Shown: positions 1-9,478, counted from the stretch's first letter. The stretch: DNA of 64,000 nt from Novosphingobium lentum NBRC 107847 (GCF_001590965.1 NZ_BCTW01000023.1:1-64000); one strand, 5' to 3'. Numbers and translations are program-made. Notes: a model not told the origin generated them from the letters alone.

Positions 1-34
1 AGGACGGCCCTGATCCAGACGGCCGGGCAAGTCA

Positions 35-59
35 GGGCAGCGTTATGGTGGCGCTGCCC
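35..59 (-). terminator. Possible hairpin terminator after rfbA
   Basis: GGGCAGCG (35-42) pairs with CGCTGCCC (52-59) around a 9-nt loop, just beyond the rfbA stop codon at 73. There is no clear T-tract on the minus strand, so a rho-independent terminator is possible but not demonstrated. No gene is seen in 1-72. Confidence 0.35.
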
Positions 60-72
60 CCTTGCGTCTGGC

Positions 73-939
73 TCAATCTTCGGGAAGCTGCCGCAAGTAG
101 CGGGCGTAGTCGCTCTTGCCGAGCCGCACGGTGGCGCGTTCCAGACCCGCATTGTCGATGAAGCCCATGCGCCATGCGATTTCCTCGGGGCAGGCGATCT
201 TCATGCCCTGGCGGCGTTCGAGCGTGGCGACGAACTCGGCCGCTTCGAGCAGGCTGTCGGGCGTGCCGGTATCGAGCCAGGCATAGCCGCGCCCCATGAT
301 CTCGACCGACAGCGCGCCGCGTTCGAGATAGACGCGGTTGATGTCGGTGATTTCCAATTCGCCGCGCGCTGATGGCTGCAGGTTGGCGGCGATGTTCACG
401 ACATCGGCATCGTAGAAATAAAGACCGGTGACCGCCCAGTGCGACTGGGGCGCAACCGGCTTTTCCTCGATGCTCAATGCGCGCATGGCCTTGTCGAATT
501 CGACCACGCCATAGCGTTCGGGGTCGCTCACGCGGTAGGCGAACACGGTCGCGCCATCTGGCCGGGCCCGCGCGTTGACCATCGTTTCGGACAGGCCGTG
601 GCCGAAGAAGATGTTGTCGCCCAACACCAGGCACGACGGCCCGCCGGCAACGAAATCCGCGCCGATGGTATAGGCCTGTGCCAGCCCTTTGGGCTCGGGT
701 TGCACGGCAAAGCTGATCTCCATCCCCCATTGCGAGCCATCGCCCAGCAAGTTGTGGAAGCTGGCCGCATCGTGCGGCGTGGTGATGACCAGCACCTCGC
801 GGATGCCGGCAAGCATCAGCGTGGTCAGCGGATAATAGATCATCGGCTTGTCGTAGACCGGCATGAGCTGCTTGGAGACCGCCAGCGTCATGGGATACAG
901 GCGCGAGCCGCTGCCTCCGGCCAGGATGATGCCCTTCAT
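73..939 (-). CDS. rfbA: Glucose-1-phosphate thymidylyltransferase
   Basis: The enzyme joins dTTP to glucose-1-phosphate to make dTDP-glucose, the first cytoplasmic step of dTDP-L-rhamnose synthesis. The 288-residue product has the usual RmlA length and starts MKGIILAGGSGSRLYPMT, the nucleotide-binding GGxGxRLxP loop. Further family signatures visible are KQLMPVYDKPMIYYPL and LVLGDNIFFG. The ATG at 939 has GGAG upstream (CGGAGCATCCGAAC). It is the last gene of the minus-strand rfbC-B-D-A operon, 19 bp after rfbD. Identification is firm. Confidence 0.96.
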   Translation of the reverse strand: MKGIILAGGSGSRLYPMTLAVSKQLMPVYDKPMIYYPLTTLMLAGIREVLVITTPHDAASFHNLLGDGSQWGMEISFAVQPEPKGLAQAYTIGADFVAGGPSCLVLGDNIFFGHGLSETMVNARARPDGATVFAYRVSDPERYGVVEFDKAMRALSIEEKPVAPQSHWAVTGLYFYDADVVNIAANLQPSARGELEITDINRVYLERGALSVEIMGRGYAWLDTGTPDSLLEAAEFVATLERRQGMKIACPEEIAWRMGFIDNAGLERATVRLGKSDYARYLRQLPED

Positions 940-958
940 GGTTCGGATGCTCCGTAGG

Positions 959-1849
959 TCAGGATGAAGTTGCGGTCAGCCGGGCGACGATCGGTCCGAC
1001 CGAGCTGTGCCACGCGGGCAGCCGCACGCCGTGCGCGGTCTCGATCAAGCGGCAGTCCAGCCGCGAGTTGGCCGGGCGCGGCGCCGGGGTGGGATATTCA
1101 GCGGTGGTGATCGCGCGCACGCCGGCGGTCGGGCCGCCGAGCCGCACCGATTCGGCGAGAATGGCCGACGCGAACTCGGCCCAGCTCGCCTCGCCGGCGC
1201 TGGTCATGTGGAATACGCCGCGCAATGCGGGATCGCGGTTCGCCAGGAGGTTGGCCGCCACTGCGATCACGCCATCGGCGATGTCGAGCGCGCTGGTGGG
1301 GTTGCCCAGCTGGTCACCCACCACGCCCAGTTCGTCGCGCGTCGCGGCAAGCCGCAGCATCGTCTTGGCGAAGTTTGCGCCGAACGGGCTATAGACCCAC
1401 GCAGTGCGCAGCACGGCGGCATCGGGCTGCGCGGCCAGCACCGCGTGCTCGCCCGCCAGCTTGGATGCGCCATAGACGCCGACCGGGCCGGTCGCGTCGC
1501 TTTCGGCATAAGGTGCGGGTTTGGTCCCGTCGAACACGTAATCGGTCGAAAGATGCACCACCGGCACGCCGAGCGCGCGCGCCGCCTGCGCCACGGCGCC
1601 TGCGCCGCTGGCGTTGATCGCGAATGCGAGATCGCGCTCGCTCTCGGCTTTGTCGACCATGGTGTAGGCCGCGGCGGACACGATGGCGTCGGGCCGCGCA
1701 TCGGCCAGCGCTTTGCCGATGGCGTCCGCGCTGCCGGCAAGGTCGAGTGCTGGCCGCCCGACCGCGACGATGTGATGCCCCGCAGCCGCGCCACGCTCCA
1801 TCAGCGCGCGCACGACCTGCCCCTCACGCCCGGTGACGACGATTCTCAC
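959..1849 (-). CDS. rfbD: dTDP-4-dehydrorhamnose reductase
   Basis: This NADPH-dependent short-chain dehydrogenase-type enzyme makes dTDP-L-rhamnose, the last pathway step. The 296-residue product begins MRIVVTGREGQV, a Rossmann nucleotide-binding start, and carries HLSTDYVFDG and YGASKLAGE, the second containing the YxxxK catalytic pair. The start codon is GTG at 1849, seven bases after the rfbB stop, so translation is probably coupled. Family length and operon position agree with RmlD. Confidence 0.95.
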   Translation of the reverse strand: MRIVVTGREGQVVRALMERGAAAGHHIVAVGRPALDLAGSADAIGKALADARPDAIVSAAAYTMVDKAESERDLAFAINASGAGAVAQAARALGVPVVHLSTDYVFDGTKPAPYAESDATGPVGVYGASKLAGEHAVLAAQPDAAVLRTAWVYSPFGANFAKTMLRLAATRDELGVVGDQLGNPTSALDIADGVIAVAANLLANRDPALRGVFHMTSAGEASWAEFASAILAESVRLGGPTAGVRAITTAEYPTPAPRPANSRLDCRLIETAHGVRLPAWHSSVGPIVARLTATSS

Positions 1850-1856
1850 GCGCGGC

Positions 1857-2915
1857 TCAAGCGGTCTTCTCGGCGATCAGGCCCAGCCGTCCACCGTCGT
1901 AGCTTTCGCGCAGCGGCTGCCACCACCACGCGTTGTCGAGATACCATTGCACGGTCTTTTCGATGCCGCTGTCGAAATCCTCCTGCGCGCGCCAGCCCAG
2001 CTCGGTTTCGAGCCGGGTCGCGTCGATGGCATAGCGCGCATCGTGGCCCGGCCGGTCGGTGACGAAGCTGATCAGGCTTTCGCGCGGGGCATCGGCGGGC
2101 ACCAGCCGGTCGAGCACCTGGCAGATGCGCCGCACCACGTCGATGTTGCGCCGTTCGTTGCGCCCGCCGACGTTGTAGGTTTCCCCCGCGCGCCCGCGTT
2201 CCGCGATCAGGTCCAGCGCGCGGGCGTGGTCTTCGACATAGAGCCAGTCGCGCACGTTCTCACCCTTGCCGTAAACCGGCAGCGACTTGCCATCGAGCGC
2301 GTTGAGGATGGTCAGCGGGATCAGCTTTTCGGGGAAGTGATACGGTCCGTAGTTGTTCGAGCAGTTCGACACCACCACTGGCAGGCCATACGTGCGGTGC
2401 CACGCCTTGGCGAGGTGATCGGACGAGGCTTTCGAGGCGGAATAGGGCGAACTGGGATCGTAGGGGGTGGTTTCCTCGAACAGGCCTTCATCGCCCAGCG
2501 ATCCGTACACTTCGTCGGTCGAAACGTGGAGGAAGCGGAAACCGTCTTTTGCCGCGCCTTCCAGCCCGGCCCAGTAATGGCGCGCCACTTCCAGCAGGGT
2601 GAACGTGCCGATCACGTTGGTCTGGACGAAATCGGCGGCGCCGGTGATCGAGCGGTCGACATGGCTCTCGGCCGCCAGGTGCATGATCCGGTCGGGCCGG
2701 AACGTGGCGACGGCCTGATCCATCGCCGCGCGATCGCAGATGTTGGCGTGGAGGAAACTATAGCCGTTGCGGCCCTCGATCGCACGGAGCGACGCCAGGT
2801 TGCCCGCATACGTCAGCGCATCGACGTTGAGCACTTCGTAGCCCTTGTCGAGCACGAGGTGGCGGACCAGAGCGGAGCCGATGAAGCCGGCGCCTCCGGT
2901 AACCAGAACACGCAT
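1857..2915 (-). CDS. rfbB: dTDP-glucose 4,6-dehydratase
   Basis: The enzyme dehydrates dTDP-glucose to dTDP-4-keto-6-deoxyglucose with tightly bound NAD+. The 352-residue product starts MRVLVTGGAGFIGSAL (Rossmann GxxGxxG), with STDEVYGSLG (catalytic Thr-Asp-Glu) and YSASKASSDHL (YxxxK). I chose the ATG at 2915; an in-frame TTG at 2921 directly abuts the rfbC stop and would add two residues. It sits between rfbC and rfbD in a contiguous operon. Identification is firm. Confidence 0.96.
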   Translation of the reverse strand: MRVLVTGGAGFIGSALVRHLVLDKGYEVLNVDALTYAGNLASLRAIEGRNGYSFLHANICDRAAMDQAVATFRPDRIMHLAAESHVDRSITGAADFVQTNVIGTFTLLEVARHYWAGLEGAAKDGFRFLHVSTDEVYGSLGDEGLFEETTPYDPSSPYSASKASSDHLAKAWHRTYGLPVVVSNCSNNYGPYHFPEKLIPLTILNALDGKSLPVYGKGENVRDWLYVEDHARALDLIAERGRAGETYNVGGRNERRNIDVVRRICQVLDRLVPADAPRESLISFVTDRPGHDARYAIDATRLETELGWRAQEDFDSGIEKTVQWYLDNAWWWQPLRESYDGGRLGLIAEKTA

Positions 2916-2921
2916 CGTCAA

Positions 2922-3485
2922 TCAGTCCTTGGTCGAAAAACAGGCAGGCAGGTCGCGGAACGCAGGTTGCGCGCGGTCCTTGGGCGAAAGCGAATCGGGA
3001 CTGGCCACATCGGGCCAGACGACCGCGATGTCGGGATCGTCCCAGGCCAGCCCGCGGTCATCGTCGCGGCTGTAGTACGCGGTGACCTTGTAGCTGACGA
3101 CGGTATCGGGTTCGAGCGTGCAGAAGCCATGCCCGAAGCCGGCCGGGATCCACAACTGGTTGCCCGTCGCGTTGGACAGCGTCGCCGCCACCCATTTGCC
3201 GTAGCCGGGCGAATCGCGGCGCAAGTCGACCGCGACGTCGAACATCGAACCGGCGATGCAGCGCACCAGCTTGCCTTGTGCAAACGGATGGGTCTGGAAG
3301 TGCAGCCCGCGAATGGTGCCGGCGCGCGTGCTGAGCGACTGGTTGTCCTGCACGAAACCGATCGGCCCGACTTCCTCGCGAAAGCGATCGTCGCGAAAGG
3401 TTTCGGAAAAATATCCGCGATCATCGCCGAACCGGCTGGGTATGATCTCGATCGGTCCGGGCAAATCGAAGCGCCGAAATTCCAT
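2922..3485 (-). CDS. rfbC: dTDP-4-dehydrorhamnose 3,5-epimerase
   Basis: This cupin-fold enzyme epimerises C3 and C5 of dTDP-4-keto-6-deoxyglucose. The 187-residue product shows the family signatures FRDDRFREEVGP, RGLHFQTHPFAQ (active-site His region) and KLVRCIAGSMFDVAVDLR. The ATG at 3485 is preceded by AGGAAG about 5 nt upstream, making it the well-translated first gene of the rhamnose operon. The 153 bp upstream to ung should hold the operon promoter, though no clear -35/-10 pair was recognised. Confidence 0.96.
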   Translation of the reverse strand: MEFRRFDLPGPIEIIPSRFGDDRGYFSETFRDDRFREEVGPIGFVQDNQSLSTRAGTIRGLHFQTHPFAQGKLVRCIAGSMFDVAVDLRRDSPGYGKWVAATLSNATGNQLWIPAGFGHGFCTLEPDTVVSYKVTAYYSRDDDRGLAWDDPDIAVVWPDVASPDSLSPKDRAQPAFRDLPACFSTKD

Positions 3486-3638
3486 CTGTCTTCCTGAGCT
3501 GATCGACCGACCTGGCCTGAAACGGATCGCGGACGCTCACTAAGCCAAGCACCGGGCCCGTCCAAGCGAAGAATGCCGCAATGCACAAATTCTCGCAAGG
3601 AGCCACAGGTCGTGCGGCACGCCAATGTTGCCGGTGCA

Positions 3639-4322
3639 TCACTGCGCCCAGTCGATCAGCGAAACCCCATGCTGCGCCAGGAAGGCATTGGCCTGGCTGA
3701 ACGGGCGGCTGCCGAAAAAGCCGCCGTGTGCCGACAGCGGGCTGGGGTGCGGCGCGGTCAGCACCAGATGCCGGGGCCCGGCCAGATGCGGTATGCGCTC
3801 CGCCTTCTTGCGCGCATGGCTGCCCCACAGCAGGAACACCGTGGGGACGTCGCGGCTTGCCACCGCTTCGACAACGGCGTCGGTGAACGCCTCCCAGCCG
3901 CGTTGCTGGTGCGATCCGGCCTTGCCGTCCTCGACCGTCAACGCGTTGTTGAGCAGCAGCACGCCCTGCCGCGCCCAGCCTTCAAGATTGCCGTGGGCGG
4001 GGCGGGGCACGCCCAGATCGCTGGCCAGTTCCTTGTGGATGTTGATCAGCGACGGCGGAATGCGGATCCCGGGCGGCACCGAGAACGCGAGGCCATGCGC
4101 CTGTCCCGGGCCGTGGTAGGGGTCCTGCCCCAGAATAACCACCTTGACCGCGTCGAGCGGTGTGAGTTCCAGCGCTCGCAACCGGCTGCCGCGCGGCGGA
4201 TAAATGATCGTCCCGTGGGCTTCCTCGCGCACCAGGAATCCGCCGAGCGCGCGCATGGCGGCGGTGGCGAGAACGGGCTGCAGCGTTGCGCGCCAGCTAT
4301 CGGGCAAGGTCGGATCGGTCAC
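3639..4322 (-). CDS. ung: Uracil-DNA glycosylase, family 1
   Basis: The enzyme removes uracil from DNA to start base-excision repair. The 227-residue product has the family-1 water-activating loop GQDPYHGPGQAHGLAFSV with its catalytic Asp, and the C-terminal HPSPLSAHGGFFG loop with the second catalytic His. VFLLWGSHA, another signature, lies between them. The start is GTG at 4322 with GGGGAA upstream. It is divergent from nrnC across 58 bp. It appears to be a housekeeping gene unrelated to the rhamnose operon downstream. Confidence 0.96.
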   Translation of the reverse strand: MTDPTLPDSWRATLQPVLATAAMRALGGFLVREEAHGTIIYPPRGSRLRALELTPLDAVKVVILGQDPYHGPGQAHGLAFSVPPGIRIPPSLINIHKELASDLGVPRPAHGNLEGWARQGVLLLNNALTVEDGKAGSHQQRGWEAFTDAVVEAVASRDVPTVFLLWGSHARKKAERIPHLAGPRHLVLTAPHPSPLSAHGGFFGSRPFSQANAFLAQHGVSLIDWAQ

Positions 4323-4380
4323 GTTCCCCGATGGTTAGACGGGTTGCCGCCGCCCGGGCAAGCGCCTAAGCGTCGCCGGT

Positions 4381-4998
4381 ATGGCCGTATATCTCCACGA
4401 AGAAGATTTGCCCGAAGGCGCGCTCGCCCCCGGGATCCTCGCAATCGACACCGAAACCATGGGTCTCGTCACCACGCGTGACCGGTTATGCCTGGTGCAG
4501 ATATCCGATGGCGGCGGCGATGAGCACCTCGTGCGCTTCAACGCCGGCAGCCGCTTTGCCGCGCCCAACCTCAAGGCCGTGCTGGCCGATCCGGCGCGGC
4601 TGAAGCTGTACCACTTCGCGCGGTTCGATCTGGCGGCGGTGCATCATTACCTGGGCGTGATGGCGGCGCCCGTGTTCTGCACCAAGATCGCCAGCAAGCT
4701 GGTGCGCACCTACACCGATCGCCATGGCCTGAAAGACCTCGTGCGCGAACTGCTGGGCAAGGAGATTTCCAAGCAGCAGCAGTCGAGCGACTGGGGCGCA
4801 CCGGCGCTGAACGATGCGCAGCAGGAATATGCGGCGTCCGATGTGCGCTATCTCCACGCCATGCACGCCATCCTGGTCGATCGCCTGGCGCGCGAAGGCC
4901 GCACCGAGATCGCGCAGGCATGCTTCGATTTCCTGCCGACCCGCGCGCTGCTCGACGTGGCCGGCTGGGCCGACCGCGACATTTTCAGCCACGAGTGA
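4381..4998 (+). CDS. nrnC: NrnC-type 3'-5' exonuclease (diribonuclease)
   Basis: This is a DEDDy exonuclease, usually annotated as ribonuclease D. At 205 residues it lacks the HRDC domains of true RNase D and matches the alphaproteobacterial NrnC family, which degrades RNA dinucleotides. Visible motifs are LAIDTETMGL (DxE), HFARFDLA, CTKIASKLVRTYTDRHGLK, ISKQQQSSDW and YAASDVRYL (YxxxD). The last three blocks closely resemble NrnC as I recall it. The start has no strong Shine-Dalgarno. lptC begins 10 bp downstream, an arrangement common in sphingomonads. Confidence 0.9.
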   Translation: MAVYLHEEDLPEGALAPGILAIDTETMGLVTTRDRLCLVQISDGGGDEHLVRFNAGSRFAAPNLKAVLADPARLKLYHFARFDLAAVHHYLGVMAAPVFCTKIASKLVRTYTDRHGLKDLVRELLGKEISKQQQSSDWGAPALNDAQQEYAASDVRYLHAMHAILVDRLAREGRTEIAQACFDFLPTRALLDVAGWADRDIFSHE

Positions 4999-5008
4999 CG
5001 CCGGCGTC

Positions 5009-5650
5009 GTGACCGTCCAGGCCGATATCATCCGGACGCGACGGCGGCGGTTTGCTGCCCCCGGCGGTTTTCACGACAAGCTCGTCCGGTTCCTAGCCGC
5101 AGCGCTGCCCGCCGGCGTCGGCGTGCTGGCCGCCGTGATGGTGCTGACCCCGCTCGGCCCGCGCGGCGAGATCAGCTTCCTGCTCGATCGCAACAAGGTC
5201 GCCATCGTGCAGGACCGGCTGCGCGTGGCCAGCGCGATGTACCGTGGCAAGGACAACGACGGCCGCAACTTTTCGGTCACCGCCGGCAACGCCGTCCAGC
5301 ATTCCGCCAAAGTTCCCGTGGTGGAGATGAACGACCTCGAAGCCCGGATGATGCTCGACGATGGCCCCGCCGTGCTGACTGCGGGGTCGGGGAACTATGA
5401 CATGAGCCGGCAACTGGTGGAGGTGCTGGGGCCGGTCAATGTCCAGTCATCGAACGGTTATCGCATGACCGCTACCAACATCAACATCGACATCGGCGCG
5501 AAGAAACTGTTCAGCCGCGGACCCGTCGAGGGCCGAATTCCCGCTGGCACATTTTCCGCCGACCGGATACTCGGCGATCTGGCGTCGCGAACGGTTGTCC
5601 TTGACGGACACGCACGATTGAGAATGGAGCCGGGGGCCTTGCGGCAATGA
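5009..5650 (+). CDS. lptC: LPS export protein LptC
   Basis: LptC is the bitopic inner-membrane component of the Lpt bridge, passing lipopolysaccharide from LptBFG to periplasmic LptA. The 213-residue product has a basic N-terminus (RTRRRRF), one membrane segment at about residues 27-47 (LVRFLAAALPAGVGVLAAVM) and a beta-jellyroll periplasmic region including VTNxNxD-like TATNINIDIGAKKLFSRGP and GTFSADRI. The GTG at 5009, ten bases after nrnC, is the best start. Normally lptA follows immediately; here it is about 4 kb away (see findings). Confidence 0.88.
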   Translation: MTVQADIIRTRRRRFAAPGGFHDKLVRFLAAALPAGVGVLAAVMVLTPLGPRGEISFLLDRNKVAIVQDRLRVASAMYRGKDNDGRNFSVTAGNAVQHSAKVPVVEMNDLEARMMLDDGPAVLTAGSGNYDMSRQLVEVLGPVNVQSSNGYRMTATNINIDIGAKKLFSRGPVEGRIPAGTFSADRILGDLASRTVVLDGHARLRMEPGALRQ

Positions 5651-5740
5651 AACGCTGCAGCGTCATCGCGGCATATACCGCCGACCTGCGTGTGCGGCAG
5701 CGAGGCGCGCGGTGACAAAATTTATCCCTCGCAAGGCTCG

Positions 5741-5764
5741 CCTTGACCGCTGGGTTGGTCAAGG
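5741..5764. terminator. Hairpin after lptC
   Basis: CCTTGACC (5741-5748) and GGTCAAGG (5757-5764) form a perfect 8-bp inverted repeat with an 8-nt loop, 90 bp after the lptC stop. It may end lptC transcription. The left arm also contains TTGACC, which could serve as a -35 box for the downstream gene, but no good -10 was found at 17 bp. Confidence 0.35.
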
Positions 5765-5921
5765 GATTAGGCGGTTCTTGCCCAGCCGCTGCGCCGGAAT
5801 ATCCGCTAGACAGCGCATGCTGCATCTGCGAAGCGACGAGGCTGCTGGCTTCCAATCGCCTGACATCTAGCATTGGGGACGGCGAAAGCCGGTCCGAAAG
5901 CCGCACGAGAGAGACCAGCAC

Positions 5922-7205
5922 ATGCGCCTTCTCTACGATCAGTATAAATACAATATCAGCAAGTCGCCCGAATTCGTCGATGAGAGCGCGCTGCCCACCG
6001 ATCATCCTGCCAAAGTAGATGTGCGCTTCATCGCCTATTACCTGCCGCAGTTTCACGCCATCAAAGAGAATGACGCGTGGTGGGGCGCGGGTTTTACCGA
6101 ATGGACCAACGTCAGCAAGGCGCTGCCGCGCTACGTCGGCCATGAACAGCCGCGGATGCCCGCAGACCTTGGCTTCTACGACTTGGGGAACGTGGACGTG
6201 TTGCGCCGACAGGCCGAACTGGCCAAACGTGGCGGTGTTCATGGATTCTGCATCCATCATTACTGGTTCAGCGGTCGACGCATCCTCGAGACGCCGCTGG
6301 AACTGTTGCTCGCTCATCCCGATATCGACCTGCCGTTCTGCCTCAACTGGGCGAACGAAAACTGGACGCGGCGCTGGGACGGCGCAGAGCATGATATCCT
6401 GCTCGAGCAGCGTTATGCTCCCGGCGACGATGTCGCTTTTGCCGAATCGTTGCTGCCGGCGCTGCGTGACCCGCGTTACATTCGAATCGGCGGACGTCCG
6501 CTGATCATGGTTTATCGTCCCTCGATCGTCCCCGAGATGCTCGACGTGGGCGCGAACTGGCGCACGCATTTGATCGCCGCCGGGGTGGGTGACCCCTATC
6601 TGGTCATGTCGCAGGCGTTCGGCGATCAGGATCCGCGGCCCTATGGGCTCGACGCGTCGGCCGGCTTTCCTCCTCACAACGGCGGACTGGGCCTGCCGAA
6701 CGAAATCCATACGTTGCAGCTGATCGACAAGCAGTTCGATGGGAAGGCCGTGTCCTTTGACAAGATGGTGCGCGCAACTCTTGCCAATGAATCGAGCGCA
6801 TACCGCAGCTTTCCAGGCGTCTGCCCGCGCTGGGACAATGAACCCCGCAAGCCCGGCCGCAGCGTCAGCGTCTTCGGAACCAGCGCTGCGGGTTACGGCC
6901 AATGGCTGCGGGTCGCCGCCGAGCGCGCGATGAAGGCACCGATCGCCGATGAGCGGATCGTGTTCATCAATGCCTGGAACGAATGGGCTGAGGGTGCCTA
7001 TCTGGAGCCCGACTTGCATCATGGCTATGCGTACCTTGCCGAGACCCGGCGGGTGCTGGATGGCATCGCAGGAAACGTCCGCGCGGCGCCGGCGGTGCAC
7101 AAAGGCAGCCGGTTGGCTGCGGCCCGACCGTCCAAACTCAACCTTTTATCGAGCCTGGCGCGGCGTGTTCGCGCCAAGATTGCCCGGAAGTTGCTGCGCC
7201 GATGA
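5922..7205 (+). CDS. WbsX-type glycosyltransferase (GH99-like fold)
   Basis: The 427-residue product belongs to the Glyco_tran_WbsX family (GH99-like TIM-barrel proteins of polysaccharide loci). Typical signatures are AYYLPQFHAIKENDAWWG, GFTEWTNV, GVHGFCIHHYWF, LNWANENWTRRWDG and NAWNEWAEGAYLEP. WbsX members are thought to act as glycosyltransferases in O-antigen synthesis, but the acceptor cannot be read from sequence. GAGAGA lies about 8 nt before the ATG. The gene overlaps the following flippase by 4 bp (ATGA). It is the first gene of the block separating lptC from lptA. Confidence 0.88.
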   Translation: MRLLYDQYKYNISKSPEFVDESALPTDHPAKVDVRFIAYYLPQFHAIKENDAWWGAGFTEWTNVSKALPRYVGHEQPRMPADLGFYDLGNVDVLRRQAELAKRGGVHGFCIHHYWFSGRRILETPLELLLAHPDIDLPFCLNWANENWTRRWDGAEHDILLEQRYAPGDDVAFAESLLPALRDPRYIRIGGRPLIMVYRPSIVPEMLDVGANWRTHLIAAGVGDPYLVMSQAFGDQDPRPYGLDASAGFPPHNGGLGLPNEIHTLQLIDKQFDGKAVSFDKMVRATLANESSAYRSFPGVCPRWDNEPRKPGRSVSVFGTSAAGYGQWLRVAAERAMKAPIADERIVFINAWNEWAEGAYLEPDLHHGYAYLAETRRVLDGIAGNVRAAPAVHKGSRLAAARPSKLNLLSSLARRVRAKIARKLLRR

Positions 7206-8707
7206 CGACATCACCCGGTCCCGCGCCCATCGATCATTTCGGTGTAGCGCTGGACAACGCGGGCCTGAAACATCGATCGATCCGCGGATCGATGGTCACG
7301 GCGCTGTCGCAGGTGTTGAAGCTGGTGATCTCGCTGGGTTCGCAAGTCGTCATCGCGCGATTGCTGTTCCCATCGGATTTCGGCCTGCTCGCGATGGTCT
7401 ATCCGATCATCGGATTCATTCAGGTGTTCAACGACCTTGGGCTGGGGCAGGTAATCATCCAGCGTCCCGCGCTGGAGCAGGCGCAAGTGTCCGCGCTGTT
7501 CTGGATCAATATCGCGCTGAGCGGGGCGCTGGCGTTCATCGTCATTCTGCTCTCTCCGCTTGCAGCGTGGGTTTATGGCGAACCGCGCGTTACGGGAATC
7601 ATGGCATCATTGGCACTGATCCTCCCGATCGCGGCGCTGGGTATCCACCCGGTCGCACTGCTGACACGCCAGATGAAATTCGGTCTGCTGGCTCGCAACG
7701 AAGTGGCTGCGGCGCTGATCGGGGTAATCGTCACCATCGCCACAGCCTGGCTTGGCATGAGCTATTGGTCGCTCGTGCTGGGGCAACTATGCTCGACCGT
7801 GAGCAGCGATATTCTGGGCTGGGCCGCGTGCAAATGGCGACCGTCGCGGCCTGCGCTTCATAGTGAATCCAAGGCCGATCTCAAATTCGGTGGCAATGTC
7901 ACCGGCGCCAATCTTGCAAACTACATTACGACGTCCAGCGACAACATCATCATCGGTGTAATGAACGGCAAAGTGCCGCTCGGTCTCTACGATCGGAGCT
8001 ATCGGCTCGTCGTTCAGCCGGTCAGCCAGATGATCGCACCGATCAGTCGCGTCGCGCTGCCGCTGCTGTCGCGGCTGGCGGACAGCCCGGATGCATATCG
8101 AGTAGCCTATCTCCGGATCGCACGTGCGTTGATGCTTTTGACGGTGCCCGGCATGCTGGTATGCATCGCCAACGCCCAGACCATGATCGACGTGTTCCTG
8201 GGTGATCGGTGGCACGATGCCGGACCCGTATTCGGGTGGATCTGCGTCGGCGGGCTTACATCGGCAATCTACAGCAGTGCGGTGTGGCTGTTCATCTCAC
8301 AAGGCCGAACGCGCGACATGCGCAATGTCCTGACCGTGGCATCCGTATTGAATCTGGCGTCATTTCTGGCGGGATCATTCTGGGGTATCGTCACCGTGGC
8401 CGCCGCTGCGGCCATCGTCTTCGTGCTGGTGACAACACCCTTGGTTGTGTTCGGAGCCACCCGATCCGGCCCAGTCCGGACCCGCGACATGGCAGCGCTG
8501 CTGGCAACTTTCTCGATCGGGGGTGCACTGGTCTATGCGATGCTCTTGGTAGAAGCCCATGCGTTTCCGCTGCGCGGCCTGGCCCAGATCATAGTGGCCA
8601 CCCTGGTCGCCTATGGTGGGTTCGCGATGCTGACGATGGCGATCCCGGCAGAGCGCCGGGCGGCCTTGTCAGCGATCAATGCGGTCCGGCCTGCGCGCAA
8701 CAACTGA
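7202..8707 (+). CDS. Polysaccharide flippase (Wzx-like, MOP superfamily)
   Basis: This 501-residue polytopic membrane protein has about 12-14 hydrophobic segments and the N-terminal pattern RGSMVTALSQVLKLVISLGSQ followed by IARLLFPSDFGLLAMV, typical of Wzx/PST transporters that move lipid-linked oligosaccharide units across the inner membrane. The central GNVTGANLANYITTSSDN segment is also characteristic of this family. It overlaps the WbsX-like gene by ATGA, suggesting coupled translation and a role in exporting the repeat unit assembled by this locus. Substrate specificity is unknown. Confidence 0.88.
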   Translation: MTTSPGPAPIDHFGVALDNAGLKHRSIRGSMVTALSQVLKLVISLGSQVVIARLLFPSDFGLLAMVYPIIGFIQVFNDLGLGQVIIQRPALEQAQVSALFWINIALSGALAFIVILLSPLAAWVYGEPRVTGIMASLALILPIAALGIHPVALLTRQMKFGLLARNEVAAALIGVIVTIATAWLGMSYWSLVLGQLCSTVSSDILGWAACKWRPSRPALHSESKADLKFGGNVTGANLANYITTSSDNIIIGVMNGKVPLGLYDRSYRLVVQPVSQMIAPISRVALPLLSRLADSPDAYRVAYLRIARALMLLTVPGMLVCIANAQTMIDVFLGDRWHDAGPVFGWICVGGLTSAIYSSAVWLFISQGRTRDMRNVLTVASVLNLASFLAGSFWGIVTVAAAAAIVFVLVTTPLVVFGATRSGPVRTRDMAALLATFSIGGALVYAMLLVEAHAFPLRGLAQIIVATLVAYGGFAMLTMAIPAERRAALSAINAVRPARNN

Positions 8708-8725
8708 TTCGCGATCATCCTTCCG

Positions 8726-9478
8726 TCAGGCCGGGGTTCGGGCTTTCACGACGTGTTGGCATCCGAACAGCAGCGGCAACGCCTTCGTACCCGCCTTTAT
8801 CACTGCGTTCCGCAATGTGCCGGGAATGTGCCGGGCCCGTCCACCCACATAGATGGGTAGCGTAAATCCTGCGGTCTGGGACATTTCGAGCATCGTCAGG
8901 TGTTGGTGATCGAGCAATGCTTTCAGCGACTTCTCGGTGAACCAGCGCAAATGCGTCGCGTCCATGATCCCGACAGCCTGATAGTCGAAACGCCCCACGA
9001 GCAAGTTGAGACGAACCGTCCAGTGCGCGACGTTCGGGACCGAGAGCAGGATCAGTCCGCCCGGCTTCGCCGCACGGATCATCGCACCGAGAAATTCGGC
9101 TGGGGCCGGAGTGTGTTCCAGCACGTCTGACGACATCACGACGTCGAACCGCTCGTGACCAGCCATGAACGTGTCGTTGAGAATGCCGTTGTGCACGATC
9201 AGCCCCCGCGAACGGGCGATCGCGGCGCGCTCCGCATCGGGCTCGATCGCCACGACGTCATTGTTCCGGTCACGGTTTGCGATCAGTGTGACGGACCCGG
9301 TGCCGCAGCCAACGTCTAGCACGCGCACGGAACTGGGCATCATGGCGTGCAGCTTGCCAGCGACTTCCAGCGGATCGTCCGACTGACCGTCATAGCGCGA
9401 CGCATCGATCGCCTCTCCGGTCAATCCACCGGCGTGTGTATCGGGATTTAACGCTAACATCCCAGCCGCCGAAACCAT
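8726..9478 (-). CDS. Class I SAM-dependent methyltransferase
   Basis: The 250-residue product has a Rossmann SAM-binding core: motif I VRVLDVGCGTGSVTL, acidic residue in VAIEPD, then FDVVMSSDVLEHTPAP and AKPGGLILLSVPNVAHW, resembling UbiG/Methyltransf_23 enzymes of polysaccharide loci. The ATG at 9478 has GGAGAA 5 nt upstream; longer in-frame starts lack such a site. It is convergent with the flippase and divergent from lptA. It may methylate a sugar or lipid intermediate; the target is inferred only from context. Confidence 0.8.
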   Translation of the reverse strand: MVSAAGMLALNPDTHAGGLTGEAIDASRYDGQSDDPLEVAGKLHAMMPSSVRVLDVGCGTGSVTLIANRDRNNDVVAIEPDAERAAIARSRGLIVHNGILNDTFMAGHERFDVVMSSDVLEHTPAPAEFLGAMIRAAKPGGLILLSVPNVAHWTVRLNLLVGRFDYQAVGIMDATHLRWFTEKSLKALLDHQHLTMLEMSQTAGFTLPIYVGGRARHIPGTLRNAVIKAGTKALPLLFGCQHVVKARTPA